Source: an uncultured Verrucomicrobiales bacterium (GTDB lineage: Bacteria; Verrucomicrobiota; Verrucomicrobiia; Verrucomicrobiales; Akkermansiaceae). Taken from it: a DNA stretch of 17,533 nucleotides. Shown one piece after another: positions 7,001 through 13,205 of the stretch (position 1 is its first letter; each line of letters begins with the position of its first letter). The DNA is taken from the NCBI GenBank assembly GCA_937969125.1, contig CALBVA010000071.1, positions 1 to 17,533 on the forward strand, given 5' to 3'. The notes below the pieces were generated by a model. It did no database searches, had not been told where the DNA came from, and worked only from the letters and a program-made list of their open reading frames with translations. Both the position numbers and the translations under genes were made by a program.

Positions 7001-9715
7001 GATGGTGAGGAGTTTTTCGATATCGACGAAGTGGAGTCCGGTGGTGGGTTCGTCTAGAATGAGGAGGGTGTTGATGCTGCCCTTGGTGTCGGTGAGGAGT
7101 TGGCAGAGTTTGAGGCGTTGGGCTTCGCCGCCGGAGAGCGTGTTGAGAGGCTGGCCGAGGCGAAGGTAGCCGAGGCCGGTGTCGATGAGAGGGCGGAGGG
7201 CGAAGATGACTTTGCCGAGGAGGAGTTTTTCTTTGGCGGTCTGGCCTTCGATTTCTTCGAGGAAGGCGAGGGCCTCGGTGGAGGTGAGATTGAGGAGATC
7301 GGTGACGGACTTTCCGTGGTATTTGTAGTCCTGGGCGGCGCGGGTGAAGCGAGAGCCCTGGCATTCGGGGCAGGTGAGGTAGAGGTCAGAGAGGAATTGC
7401 ATTTCGACTTTTTCGAAGCCGTTTCCGGAGCAGCGTTGACAACGACCGGAGCCGGAGTTGAAGGAGAAGTATCCGGGGGTGAGTTCGGCAGCGCGAGCGG
7501 CAGGGGTGAGGGCGAGGAGTTGGCGGAGGTGCTCGAAGGCTCCGAGGAGGACGGCGGGGGTGGAGCGGGGAGTTCGGGAGAGGGGGGATTGATCGATGAG
7601 TTGGACGCCATTGAGTTCGTCGAGTCCGGAGATTTCGGCGGGGGCGGGTTCTTCGTCGAGCGGGAGGCCGAAGTGGCGGGCGAGGTTGTTATAGATGATG
7701 GGGTGGGCGAGGGTGGATTTTCCGGAGCCGGAGATGCCGGTGAGGCAGGTGAAGACACCGAGAGGGATTTTGACGGAGAGGTTTTTGATGTTGTTTGCCG
7801 AAGCGCGCTTGATGACGAGGTGGGCTTTTGGCTTACGGTATTTTTTGGGAGTGGAGATGGATTTGCCTTCGAAGAGGTAGGGAAGTGTGACGGACTGGGA
7901 TGACTTGCGCTCCTTTGTTGTGAGGGGGTGGTCATGACCGGGACGGATCATGCCACTGAAGGTAACGTGACCGCCGGCTTCGCCAGCGTGAGGGCCGATG
8001 TCGATGAGGTTGTCGGCTTGGCGCATGACTTCTTCATCGTGCTCGACGACGACGAGGGTGTTCCCTTTGTCGCGGAGGTCGTGCATGACTTTGGTGAGAC
8101 GGCCAATGTCGCGGTGGTGAAGGCCGACGGTGGGCTCGTCGAGGACGAAGAGGGTGTGGGTGAGGGCTGAGCCGAGGCAGGTGGTGAGGTTGACTCGTGC
8201 GATTTCGCCGCCGCTTAAGGTTCTCGCGGGACGGTCTAATGTTAAGTATCCGAGGCCTACTTCGACGAGGTAGCGGAGGCGGGATTGGATTTCGGTGAGG
8301 ACGAGTTGGGAGGATTTATCGAGGGGGGCGTGGGTGGAGGCGACGGAGTCGAAGAAGAAGACGAGTTGGTCGATGGGGATGTGCCAGAGTTCGGGGAGGG
8401 TTTTGCCGAGAATTTTGAAGTGGAGGGCATCGGACTGGAGGCGGGAGCCCTGGCAATCCGAGCAAGTGGTGTAGGCGCGATAGCGCGAGAGGAAGACGCG
8501 GACATGCATCTTGTAGGCTTTGGTTTCGAGCCAGTCGAAGAAGCCCTGGATGCCATACCATTGGCCGGATTGCCAGAGGGCTTCGGATTGTTCGAGGGAG
8601 GTGAGTTTTGATTTATTACTACGTTCGCCGTATTTGACCCAGTGTTGTTGGGCGGGCTCGAGTTCGTTCCATGGGGTGTGTGGGTCGATGCCGACGCTTT
8701 TGAGGTGGGGGAACATGTCCTTGCGGCAGTCGGAGCCGCGTTCGCCTTCGAAGGGTTTGATGGCGCCTTGGGCGAGGGAGAGGAGGTGGTTGGGGATGGC
8801 TTTGTCGAGGTCGATGCCGATGACGCGACCGAAGCCGCGGCAGGTTTCACAGGCACCGAGAGGCGAGTTGAAGGAGAAGAGGGAGGAGGTGGGTTTGACG
8901 AGGGGGGACCAGCTGGTAGAGAAGTATTTTATGGATGATTGGCGAGTGGTGATTTCTGATTGTTGAATTTGGCAGTGGCCTTTACCGAAGGTGAGAGCTT
9001 GTTCGAAGGATTCGGTGAGACGGGATTTGTTTCGGGGGGTGACTTTCAAGCGGTCTTGGATGACCTGGATTTTGCGGGGGAGTTTTTTGAGGTCGGGGAT
9101 GGAGTCGGTGCGGATGACTTTTCCGTCTAACAGAATACGGAGGTAGCCTTGGTTGTTGAGGAAGGGGAAGATGTCCTCGGGGGTGGTGTCGGTGGGGACG
9201 GAGATGGGGAAGAGGATGAGGATTTGCTCATCGAGGTGGTGCTGGAGGCAGTGGGTGAGGATGGAGGCGGGGGTGTCAGGGCGGACTTCTTCGCCGGTGA
9301 CAGGGTGGTATCCGGTGGCGAGGCGAGGGTAGAGGAGCTTGAGGTAGTCATTGACCTCGGTGAGGGTGCCGACAGTGGAGCGGGTGGTGCGGATGGTGTT
9401 TTTTTGCTCGATGGCAATGGCGGGAGGAATGCCATCGATGCGATCGACATCGGGCTTGTCCATGCGGTCGAAGAATTGCCGGACGTAGGGGGAGAATGTT
9501 TCGACGTAGCGTCGCTGGCCTTCGGCGTAGAGGGTGTGGAAGGCTAGGGATGACTTGCCGCTGCCGGAGGGGCCGGTGATGACGGTGAGCTCACCGATAG
9601 GGATGTCGAGGTCGAGGTTCTTGAGGTTATGTTGACGAGCGCCGCGGATGCGGATGACGTTTTTTTCCTGCTGAATCTTCTTAGCAGTTTTTTTCTTCGC
9701 GGTTTTCTTCGGCAC
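4085..9715 (-). CDS. uvrA: Tandem-fused excinuclease subunit UvrA (two UvrA units in one chain)
   Basis: At 1876 residues this is twice a normal UvrA (about 940), with four ABC ATPase modules. UvrA scans DNA for lesions and loads UvrB in nucleotide excision repair. Walker A motifs are at 48-55, 660-667, 1026-1033 and 1572-1579. LSGGE signatures start at 500, 860, 1410 and 1758. Walker B pairs are D526-E527, D888-E889, D1436-E1437 and E1793-E1794; the last has Glu for the usual Asp. Four-cysteine modules are C289/292/418/421, C759/762/782/785, C1277/1280/1319/1322 and C1668/1671/1691/1694. UvrB-binding regions lie at about 130-245 and 1110-1215. The units join near 955-1000. The start is GTG (CAC at 9713-9715), followed by a Lys-rich tail. 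Chlamydial UvrA is similarly double-length, so the fusion itself fits the PVC group. Five loops are encoded by 7-bp repeat tracts, listed separately. Confidence 0.95.
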   Translation of the reverse strand: MPKKTAKKKTAKKIQQEKNVIRIRGARQHNLKNLDLDIPIGELTVITGPSGSGKSSLAFHTLYAEGQRRYVETFSPYVRQFFDRMDKPDVDRIDGIPPAIAIEQKNTIRTTRSTVGTLTEVNDYLKLLYPRLATGYHPVTGEEVRPDTPASILTHCLQHHLDEQILILFPISVPTDTTPEDIFPFLNNQGYLRILLDGKVIRTDSIPDLKKLPRKIQVIQDRLKVTPRNKSRLTESFEQALTFGKGHCQIQQSEITTRQSSIKYFSTSWSPLVKPTSSLFSFNSPLGACETCRGFGRVIGIDLDKAIPNHLLSLAQGAIKPFEGERGSDCRKDMFPHLKSVGIDPHTPWNELEPAQQHWVKYGERSNKSKLTSLEQSEALWQSGQWYGIQGFFDWLETKAYKMHVRVFLSRYRAYTTCSDCQGSRLQSDALHFKILGKTLPELWHIPIDQLVFFFDSVASTHAPLDKSSQLVLTEIQSRLRYLVEVGLGYLTLDRPARTLSGGEIARVNLTTCLGSALTHTLFVLDEPTVGLHHRDIGRLTKVMHDLRDKGNTLVVVEHDEEVMRQADNLIDIGPHAGEAGGHVTFSGMIRPGHDHPLTTKERKSSQSVTLPYLFEGKSISTPKKYRKPKAHLVIKRASANNIKNLSVKIPLGVFTCLTGISGSGKSTLAHPIIYNNLARHFGLPLDEEPAPAEISGLDELNGVQLIDQSPLSRTPRSTPAVLLGAFEHLRQLLALTPAARAAELTPGYFSFNSGSGRCQRCSGNGFEKVEMQFLSDLYLTCPECQGSRFTRAAQDYKYHGKSVTDLLNLTSTEALAFLEEIEGQTAKEKLLLGKVIFALRPLIDTGLGYLRLGQPLNTLSGGEAQRLKLCQLLTDTKGSINTLLILDEPTTGLHFVDIEKLLTIFHRLTDAGYSLLVIEHQLDVIKNADHLIEIGPEAGTHGGKIVFQGTPKQLAKKATYTAQAVANVTATLSRSEPPADDRQPSTAKRLKASSTNAIQISGLRHHNLKNLSLEIPHHEFVVISGLSGSGKSTLAFDVLFSEGQRRFLDSMSPYARQFASQLEKPDLDLITGLPPTVAIEQRISRGGGKSTVGTVTEIYHFLRLLYAKVGIQHCPQSGEAVISQTPEAIGDQLGKLLKKHKTLKLLSPVLKARKGFHKEYAAAATKAGFKEMFIDGQLIRTEDFQPLARHKAHDIDFVVAEVSSSQPKKEISEHLAHALQIGKGTFRILPLQSSKLNIEGSEFTTFSTTRVSATTGESFEELDPHHFSFNSPRGWCKTCRGYGFITTQKFDSSKYNSEAEAEIHQEKSLKDPEEKHDCPDCYGARLRENSCHVFLPAENLKLKTSNSISLPFLTSLSVQDAHKILTALKFTGRDKLISRDILPEITQRLEFLDHVGLGYLQLDRSATTLSGGESQRIRLAAQLGSNLQGVLYILDEPTIGLHPRDNTALLGTLQALKAKGNSLILVEHDEDTIKAASHLIDLGPGAGVEGGEVVFQSSKFEVSNSKALSSSAKKSPTLRALKEPLQHPSKGSRRKLLKAKKNWLHLKGCTVNNLKNLDVEIPLGRLTVLTGVSGSGKSSLMRGCLAEAASNLKLKTSSSFKSAKGFDTFKYKYEVDQSPIGKTSRSCPATYVKLFDHIRALYAQLPDSRMRGYTASRFSFNNKEGQCPECKGNGRIKLEMDFLPTTWIDCEACDGDRYNPATLEVFYNGKTIGDVLRMNIKTAAAFFEAHPKLQKPLQLLADTGLGYLTLGQPSPTLSGGEAQRLKLVTQLSKGRPKITDIGPTNTNLYLIEEPTIGLHQQDVAKLIDVLHRLVDEGHTVVVIEHHMDLAAEADYIIDLGPEAGPNGGQIIAQGTPEQVAKNKKSITAPFIAAAL
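4921..4948 (-). repeat. Heptameric repeat tract inside uvrA, fourth ATPase module
   Basis: Four consecutive 7-bp units (plus strand TTGAAGT-type) sit in an otherwise G+C-rich gene. Read on minus they encode SNLKLKTS (about residues 1591-1598), between Walker A of module 4 and the conserved DQSPIG motif, where UvrA length varies. Bases 4921-4943 are identical to 5677-5699. Confidence 0.7.
5194..5228 (+). repeat. Heptameric repeat tract inside uvrA, linker between modules 3 and 4
   Basis: Five consecutive 7-bp units on plus, including ACTTCAA, ACTTCGA and ACTCTGA. The minus-strand reading is QSSKFEVSNSK (about residues 1497-1507), in the linker after module 3. The units run in the opposite orientation to the tracts at 4921 and 5670. 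Confidence 0.65.
5670..5704 (-). repeat. Heptameric repeat tract inside uvrA, third ATPase module
   Basis: Five 7-bp units, encoding AENLKLKTSNS (about residues 1338-1348) after the C1319/C1322 pair of module 3. Canonical UvrA has only a short turn here. It contains the 23-bp sequence shared exactly with 4921-4943. Confidence 0.7.
5986..6020 (+). repeat. Heptameric repeat tract inside uvrA, before the FSFN motif of module 3
   Basis: Five 7-bp units, ATTCTGA first and ACTCTGA last; the last is identical to the last unit of the tract at 5194-5228. The minus reading is QSSKLNIEGSEF (about residues 1233-1244), upstream of the conserved HFSFNSP segment. Confidence 0.6.
8937..8971 (+). repeat. Heptameric repeat tract inside uvrA, first ATPase module
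   Basis: Five 7-bp units of GATTNNT type (GATTGGC, GATTTCT, GATTGTT among them). The minus reading is IQQSEITTRQSS (about residues 250-261). The unit differs from the ACTTCAA type but the period and length are the same, and the tract occupies the equivalent position in the first UvrA unit to the 5986 tract in the second. Confidence 0.5.
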
Positions 9716-9810
9716 GCGCTGAAAGTAGCGTGAGAGGATGCGGGCGCAATTGAAGAGATGCCCGAAAGAATGGGCGGATCGGACTGTTTTAGTCCGGACT
9801 TCTCTAAAAT

Positions 9811-9843
9811 GAAAAAAGACCGGAAGGGAAGTCCCTCCGGTCT
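9811..9843 (-). terminator. Rho-independent terminator of the OmpA-like gene
   Basis: On the minus strand AGACCGGAGGG and CCCTTCCGGTCT form a G+C-rich stem with a 3-4 nt loop (plus 9817-9843), followed directly by six T residues (plus 9812-9817). It begins about 25 bp after the stop of the OmpA-like gene and about 100 bp before the uvrA start, so it separates the two transcripts. A smaller hairpin, CGGACT/AGTCCG at 9780-9796, follows in the uvrA upstream region. Confidence 0.85.
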
Positions 9844-9868
9844 CTCGATTAAAGTTGGAAGCAACCGC

Positions 9869-11035
9869 TTAAGGGCGGATTTCCCAGACTTCGCAGAGCT
9901 GGTTCGGGCCATCGGTAGGACCGAAGCGCTTGGTCTCGCCGAGATAGACGGCCTGCACTTCCTGGCCTTGCTTTTTCAGGTAGTTGACCATGGTGGCAAC
10001 TCGGGTGGCGCGCTTGGAGGAGAGGGCTTGATTGCTCACGGAATCTCCGGATTTCGAGGCGTAACCCACGACGAGGAAGAAGCTGTTAGCCGGAGCTGCG
10101 ACGGTGACGTCTTTCAAGTGGGCCTCATGCTCGCGCGCGACGGTTGATTGACCTGTGGGGAAGGTGATGGCTTCCTTCACGTTTGCGTTGAACTGGGTCT
10201 CAATCCGGCGATAGGTCTGCTGCAGGGCGCGGTGGTCTTCTTCGTTAATTCTCTCAAGCTCGCGGAAGAGCGCCTTGGCACGTGGGGAGAGATTGTCTTT
10301 TTTTACAAAGAGTCTCGCTCCGTCAATGAGTTCCCTGAGGCGTTGGATCTCTGCTCGTTGTCTCTGATTTTCCGCGAGCAGGTCATCGCGCTCATTCTTC
10401 ACTGCGATATAAACATTGCGGTCAATTTGATCTCCCTGGCTGGCGAGCATTTGCTGGATCTGTGCGTTGAGGGCATCTCGGTCAGCCTGAAGTCTCGTGA
10501 TCTGGTTGCGGAGGGAATCAGCTTCGATCCGGCTAATTGAGCCTTCTTTACGCTTTAGCTCAGCTTCGAGTTGGGCGATGCGGGCGGCGGCACCGCGGGC
10601 GCGGTCGATCTCAGCTTGCATGGCTTGATTGGTACGATTGAGAGAGCCCACGGTTTGGTCAAGATCGCGGAGACGGTCGAGATTCGCCTGACCGGCCGCG
10701 ACGAGGCTAAGGAGTTGGTCGGTATCGGCCTTGATTTTGTTGGCCAGTTCATTGGGGGCAACGCCCATTGATAAGCCTCCGGCTGCACTTAGTCGGTCAT
10801 TGCGCTCTTTCAGTTCATCCAGTCTTCTCTTCTGTTCAATGAGTTCCTGATCCTCACTCGTGCTGTCATTTTTCCCAAACTGTTGGCTGATCACCAACAG
10901 GAGAAGTAAGAGTACCACGGCACCCATGACGATGCCGAGAATGAGGTTCTGATTGGATGCGGGCGTGACCGCCTGTGGAGCGGGTGCTGTAACCACCACG
11001 GGGGGCGGGGTGTCGTTTTGGTTCTGATCGGACAT
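9869..11035 (-). CDS. Membrane-anchored coiled-coil protein with OmpA-like C-terminal domain
   Basis: The 388-residue protein starts with a Pro/Gln-rich cytoplasmic tail (1-28) and one transmembrane helix (about 30-50, LILGIVMGAVVLLLLLLVIS). A long charged coiled coil covers about 60-265, rich in heptad-like ELK and RLR segments. An OmpA/MotB-type domain follows from about 285 to the end. That domain normally binds peptidoglycan; here FPTGQS, VVGYASKSG, NQALSSKRATRV and the terminal CEVWEI line up with it. The GYASKSG segment has Ser where the family usually has the Asp of TDxxG, and the final NRRVEI-type arginines are missing, so classical diaminopimelate binding may be lost. A role in tethering the inner membrane to the wall or outer membrane is inferred. 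It is a single-gene unit with its own terminator, divergent from the YugP-like gene. Confidence 0.75.
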   Translation of the reverse strand: MSDQNQNDTPPPVVVTAPAPQAVTPASNQNLILGIVMGAVVLLLLLLVISQQFGKNDSTSEDQELIEQKRRLDELKERNDRLSAAGGLSMGVAPNELANKIKADTDQLLSLVAAGQANLDRLRDLDQTVGSLNRTNQAMQAEIDRARGAAARIAQLEAELKRKEGSISRIEADSLRNQITRLQADRDALNAQIQQMLASQGDQIDRNVYIAVKNERDDLLAENQRQRAEIQRLRELIDGARLFVKKDNLSPRAKALFRELERINEEDHRALQQTYRRIETQFNANVKEAITFPTGQSTVAREHEAHLKDVTVAAPANSFFLVVGYASKSGDSVSNQALSSKRATRVATMVNYLKKQGQEVQAVYLGETKRFGPTDGPNQLCEVWEIRP

Positions 11036-11135
11036 GAAAGCAGGGTGATTTTCGGTGTGGACGCGAAGTTTGTCGGAAAAGGTGAAAATTGAAATTCAAA
11101 AGTCTCCGATCTGGGTTGATGGTTCTGGTGCGTCT
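11036..11135. promoter_or_regulatory. Divergent intergenic region, OmpA-like and YugP-like genes
   Basis: These 100 bp separate two genes transcribed away from each other, so both promoters should lie here. I cannot pick a convincing -35/-10 pair. A/T-rich bases at 11083-11103 fit three loose 7-bp units (TGAAAAT, TGAAATT, CAAAAGT) like those in uvrA. Confidence 0.35.
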
Positions 11136-11780
11136 ATGATCACGAAATTCCTCCTCATGCTAGGCTTACTCCCGGTCATCGCTTCGTTTCTGGCGCGTAA
11201 GTTCCTGTGTGACCGAATTGTGAAACGCGAGGGCGGGGGAGAGGTCTCGCTGACCGGAGCCGAATTCGCCGACCGCATCTTAAAGCGTGCCGGGGCCTCG
11301 CCAGTTGATATTTCGGTCAAGGCGCGCCCTTTTTTACGCCTTGGGCCCGGTGAGCTGGTGCTCCCTCCCTCTGTGGCATCGAGTCGGACCGTCCGCGAAG
11401 TCGCGGAGGCGGGGCTCCTTGCCGGCATGGTCCTGATGGCACAGCGGCAGAAAAAAGTCGTGGCCTGGCGGACTTGGGCTCTCAAGTTCAGCTGGGCTGG
11501 ACCGGTCTTTGCCAGCGTGGTCATGATTTTCGCCTCGGTGGTGGGGAGGGTCTCACCCAGCCTCTCCATCGCGATTATTATCGGGATGTTGGGAATGACC
11601 ACCATCCTTCTCTGGACCACTCTCGCGGTGGAAAGAGCGGCGGCGAGAGTGGTCGCCGATTTGCTAACAGAGACCGCCATCGTCAACCGCCGGTCGGAGG
11701 CGGAGCAACTCACTGCGCTCGTTAAGGCACTGGGCTGGCGACGAATCATTCCCGGTGCCATTGCCTGGATCGGGAAGTGA
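11136..11780 (+). CDS. YugP-like (zinc metallopeptidase family) membrane protein lacking the zinc-binding histidines
   Basis: The 214-residue protein follows the YugP/neutral zinc metallopeptidase membrane family along its length: an N-terminal helix (2-20), a LTGAEFADRILKRAG segment (39-53), LRLGPGELVLPPSV before the active-site helix, two or three further helices (about 112-165), and TTLAVERAAAR near 161-171 matching the family's TLPVEFDAS. At the HEAGH site it has AEAGL (residues 90-94), so both zinc-ligand histidines are gone while Glu-Ala-Gly remains. It should be catalytically inactive. ATG at 11136 is chosen over the upstream ATG at 11055 because it places the first helix at the N-terminus. 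It leads a plus-strand run with fabI 61 bp downstream. The family match is from motif memory, not a search. Confidence 0.6.
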   Translation: MITKFLLMLGLLPVIASFLARKFLCDRIVKREGGGEVSLTGAEFADRILKRAGASPVDISVKARPFLRLGPGELVLPPSVASSRTVREVAEAGLLAGMVLMAQRQKKVVAWRTWALKFSWAGPVFASVVMIFASVVGRVSPSLSIAIIIGMLGMTTILLWTTLAVERAAARVVADLLTETAIVNRRSEAEQLTALVKALGWRRIIPGAIAWIGK

Positions 11781-11841
11781 GGACCGGAGCTGTGCCCTTT
11801 CGGCATTGCCAATCCCTCCTGCGTCCTCAATCATTCCTTCA

Positions 11842-12618
11842 ATGAGTGACAAACCACTGAGCGGAAAAACCGCAGTCGTTTTCGGAGTCGCAAACAAGCG
11901 CAGCATCGCCTGGGCCATCGCGAAAGCATGGGCCGAAGCCGGAGCGAAATTGATCTTTAACTATCAGGGCGAACGCCTGAAGGATAACGTCGAGCAGCTC
12001 GCCGAGAGCTTCGGTGCGGACGTCCCGCTCTACCCTTGTGATGTCACCAGTGACGAGGAGATCGATGCCTTCTTCGAAAAAGTGAAGGAGCACACCGACA
12101 CCATTGATCTCGTCCTCCACTCGGTCGCCTTCGCTCCAAAGGAAGCTCTGGAAGGGGACTTCCTCAGCACGACGCGGGAGGCATTCTCAGTTTCACATGA
12201 TATCTCAGCATATTCTCTGGTCGCTCTCGCTCAGCGGGCTGTGCCCATGATGACGAATGGCGGAAGCATCGTCGCGATGAGCTACTATGGCGCGGCCAAA
12301 GTCGTTCCACACTACAATGTCATGGGGGTGGCCAAGGCCAGCCTAGAAGCCTCCACCCGCTATCTTGCTGCTGACCTCGGTCCGCACAAGATTCGGGTGA
12401 ATTGCATCAGTGCCGGACCAGTCCAGACTCTTGCTGCACGAGGGATTTCCGGATTTGGCTCCATGATTAAGCACTATGAGGAGCATGCTCCGCTTCGCCG
12501 CTCTTGCAGCACGGAGGAACTCGGTGCGACCGGCGTTTTCCTGGCCAGCGATGGAGCTGCTTCCATCACCGGGCAGGTCCTCTACGTGGATGGCGGTTAC
12601 GAGATCATGGGGATGTAG
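11842..12618 (+). CDS. fabI: Enoyl-[acyl-carrier-protein] reductase (NADH), FabI
   Basis: FabI catalyses the last reduction in each round of type II fatty-acid elongation, turning trans-2-enoyl-ACP into acyl-ACP in the cytoplasm. The 258-residue protein has the short-chain dehydrogenase fold: the cofactor motif GVANKRSIAWAIAKAW (15-30), CDVTS (66-70), HSVAFAP (93-99), the catalytic tyrosines Y148 and Y158 with K165 in SYYGAAKVVPHYNVMGVAK, and the substrate-loop motif ISAGPVQTLAARGI (189-202). Length and motifs are typical. ATG at 11842 is preferred; the frame runs back to 11755, but that would add 29 residues overlapping the preceding gene and unlike FabI. It sits between the YugP-like gene and the GYF_2 protein on the same strand, possibly one transcript. 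Confidence 0.96.
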   Translation: MSDKPLSGKTAVVFGVANKRSIAWAIAKAWAEAGAKLIFNYQGERLKDNVEQLAESFGADVPLYPCDVTSDEEIDAFFEKVKEHTDTIDLVLHSVAFAPKEALEGDFLSTTREAFSVSHDISAYSLVALAQRAVPMMTNGGSIVAMSYYGAAKVVPHYNVMGVAKASLEASTRYLAADLGPHKIRVNCISAGPVQTLAARGISGFGSMIKHYEEHAPLRRSCSTEELGATGVFLASDGAASITGQVLYVDGGYEIMGM

Positions 12619-12653
12619 GGAATCTCTCCGACATCCGCTAAATCGATTTTAGG

Positions 12654-13187
12654 ATGGCCGATTGGTTTTACGGAAAAGACGGCCAGCAATATGGCCCGAT
12701 CGATGAAGTAACCCTCCGAGCGCGGACCGCGACCGGAGAAGTGGAGCCTCAAGACAAGGTCTGGACCAAGGGCATGCCTGGCTGGCTGCCTTTGAACCGG
12801 ATCGATCTTTCAAATCCGCCCGTTGCCCAAAGTCCCGCTACTCATTCCGCTCCGCTATCGGATTCGCCCTATGCGGTCCCGGCGAGCGGATTCTCAGTGG
12901 AGCAGGGCGGAACCATTCCGACCCTGCCGTCCACCAATGGTCTGGCCATCGCCAGTCTGGTCTGCGGAATTCTCTCGCTTCTCTTCGGGATCTTCTTGGC
13001 AATCCCCGCCATCATCTGCGGGCACATGAGCCGCTCGCAGCTGAACCGTCCAGATAACCATCAAGAAGGTCAGGGAATGGCTCTTGCCGGATTGATTTGC
13101 GGTTATGCAGGCATTGTTTTGATGATCGGGGGAGGCATTATTTTGCTGATCATACTTCGTTCGATCAGCATGACGATGTTCATGTAA
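12654..13187 (+). CDS. GYF_2 (DUF4339) + DUF4190 membrane protein
   Basis: This 177-residue protein has an N-terminal GYF_2 domain (about 1-50), with WFYGKDGQQYGPIDEVTLRA and a W-x-GMPGWLPL ending; such domains bind proline-rich peptides. A Ser/Pro-rich linker (52-92) leads to a two-helix DUF4190 region: helices at about 97-122 (NGLAIASLVCGILSLLFGIF) and 141-168 (GMALAGLICGYAG, then a Gly/Ile-rich run), with ICGHMSRSQL between. The pairing is frequent in Verrucomicrobiota and Planctomycetota; its function is not known. It follows fabI by 35 bp on the same strand and converges on the FadL-like gene, 18 bp between stops. AGG directly before the ATG is too close to serve as a normal ribosome site. 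Confidence 0.85.
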   Translation: MADWFYGKDGQQYGPIDEVTLRARTATGEVEPQDKVWTKGMPGWLPLNRIDLSNPPVAQSPATHSAPLSDSPYAVPASGFSVEQGGTIPTLPSTNGLAIASLVCGILSLLFGIFLAIPAIICGHMSRSQLNRPDNHQEGQGMALAGLICGYAGIVLMIGGGIILLIILRSISMTMFM

Positions 13188-13202
13188 TCGTCCCCTGGAC
13201 GA
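13188..13202. terminator. Short hairpin between convergent genes
   Basis: TCGTCC (13188-13193) and GGACGA (13197-13202) pair around a 3-nt loop, filling the 18 bp between the stop codons of the GYF_2 gene and the FadL-like gene. No T-tract follows on either strand, so any bidirectional terminator activity is tentative. Confidence 0.35.
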
Positions 13203-13205
13203 ATC

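Noticed and set aside
6053..7935. Long open frames on both strands overlapping uvrA (up to about 290 codons), rich in Gly/Glu or Ser/Pro
   Set aside because: They are shadows of the uvrA coding frame caused by its strong codon bias. Their composition is low-complexity and they carry no recognisable domain.
11055..11135. Upstream ATG extension of the YugP-like gene
   Set aside because: It adds 27 polar residues before the natural N-terminal helix and lies in the divergent promoter region.
11096..11830. Minus-strand frame of 244 codons opposite the YugP-like gene
   Set aside because: The plus-strand frame has membrane helices and family motifs in order; the minus frame has none and overlaps the start region of fabI transcription.
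12118..12138. Ala in HSVAFAP of FabI where E. coli has Gly93, a position linked to triclosan resistance
   Set aside because: Ala is natural here in other FabI enzymes, including the triclosan-sensitive S. aureus enzyme, so it says nothing about resistance.
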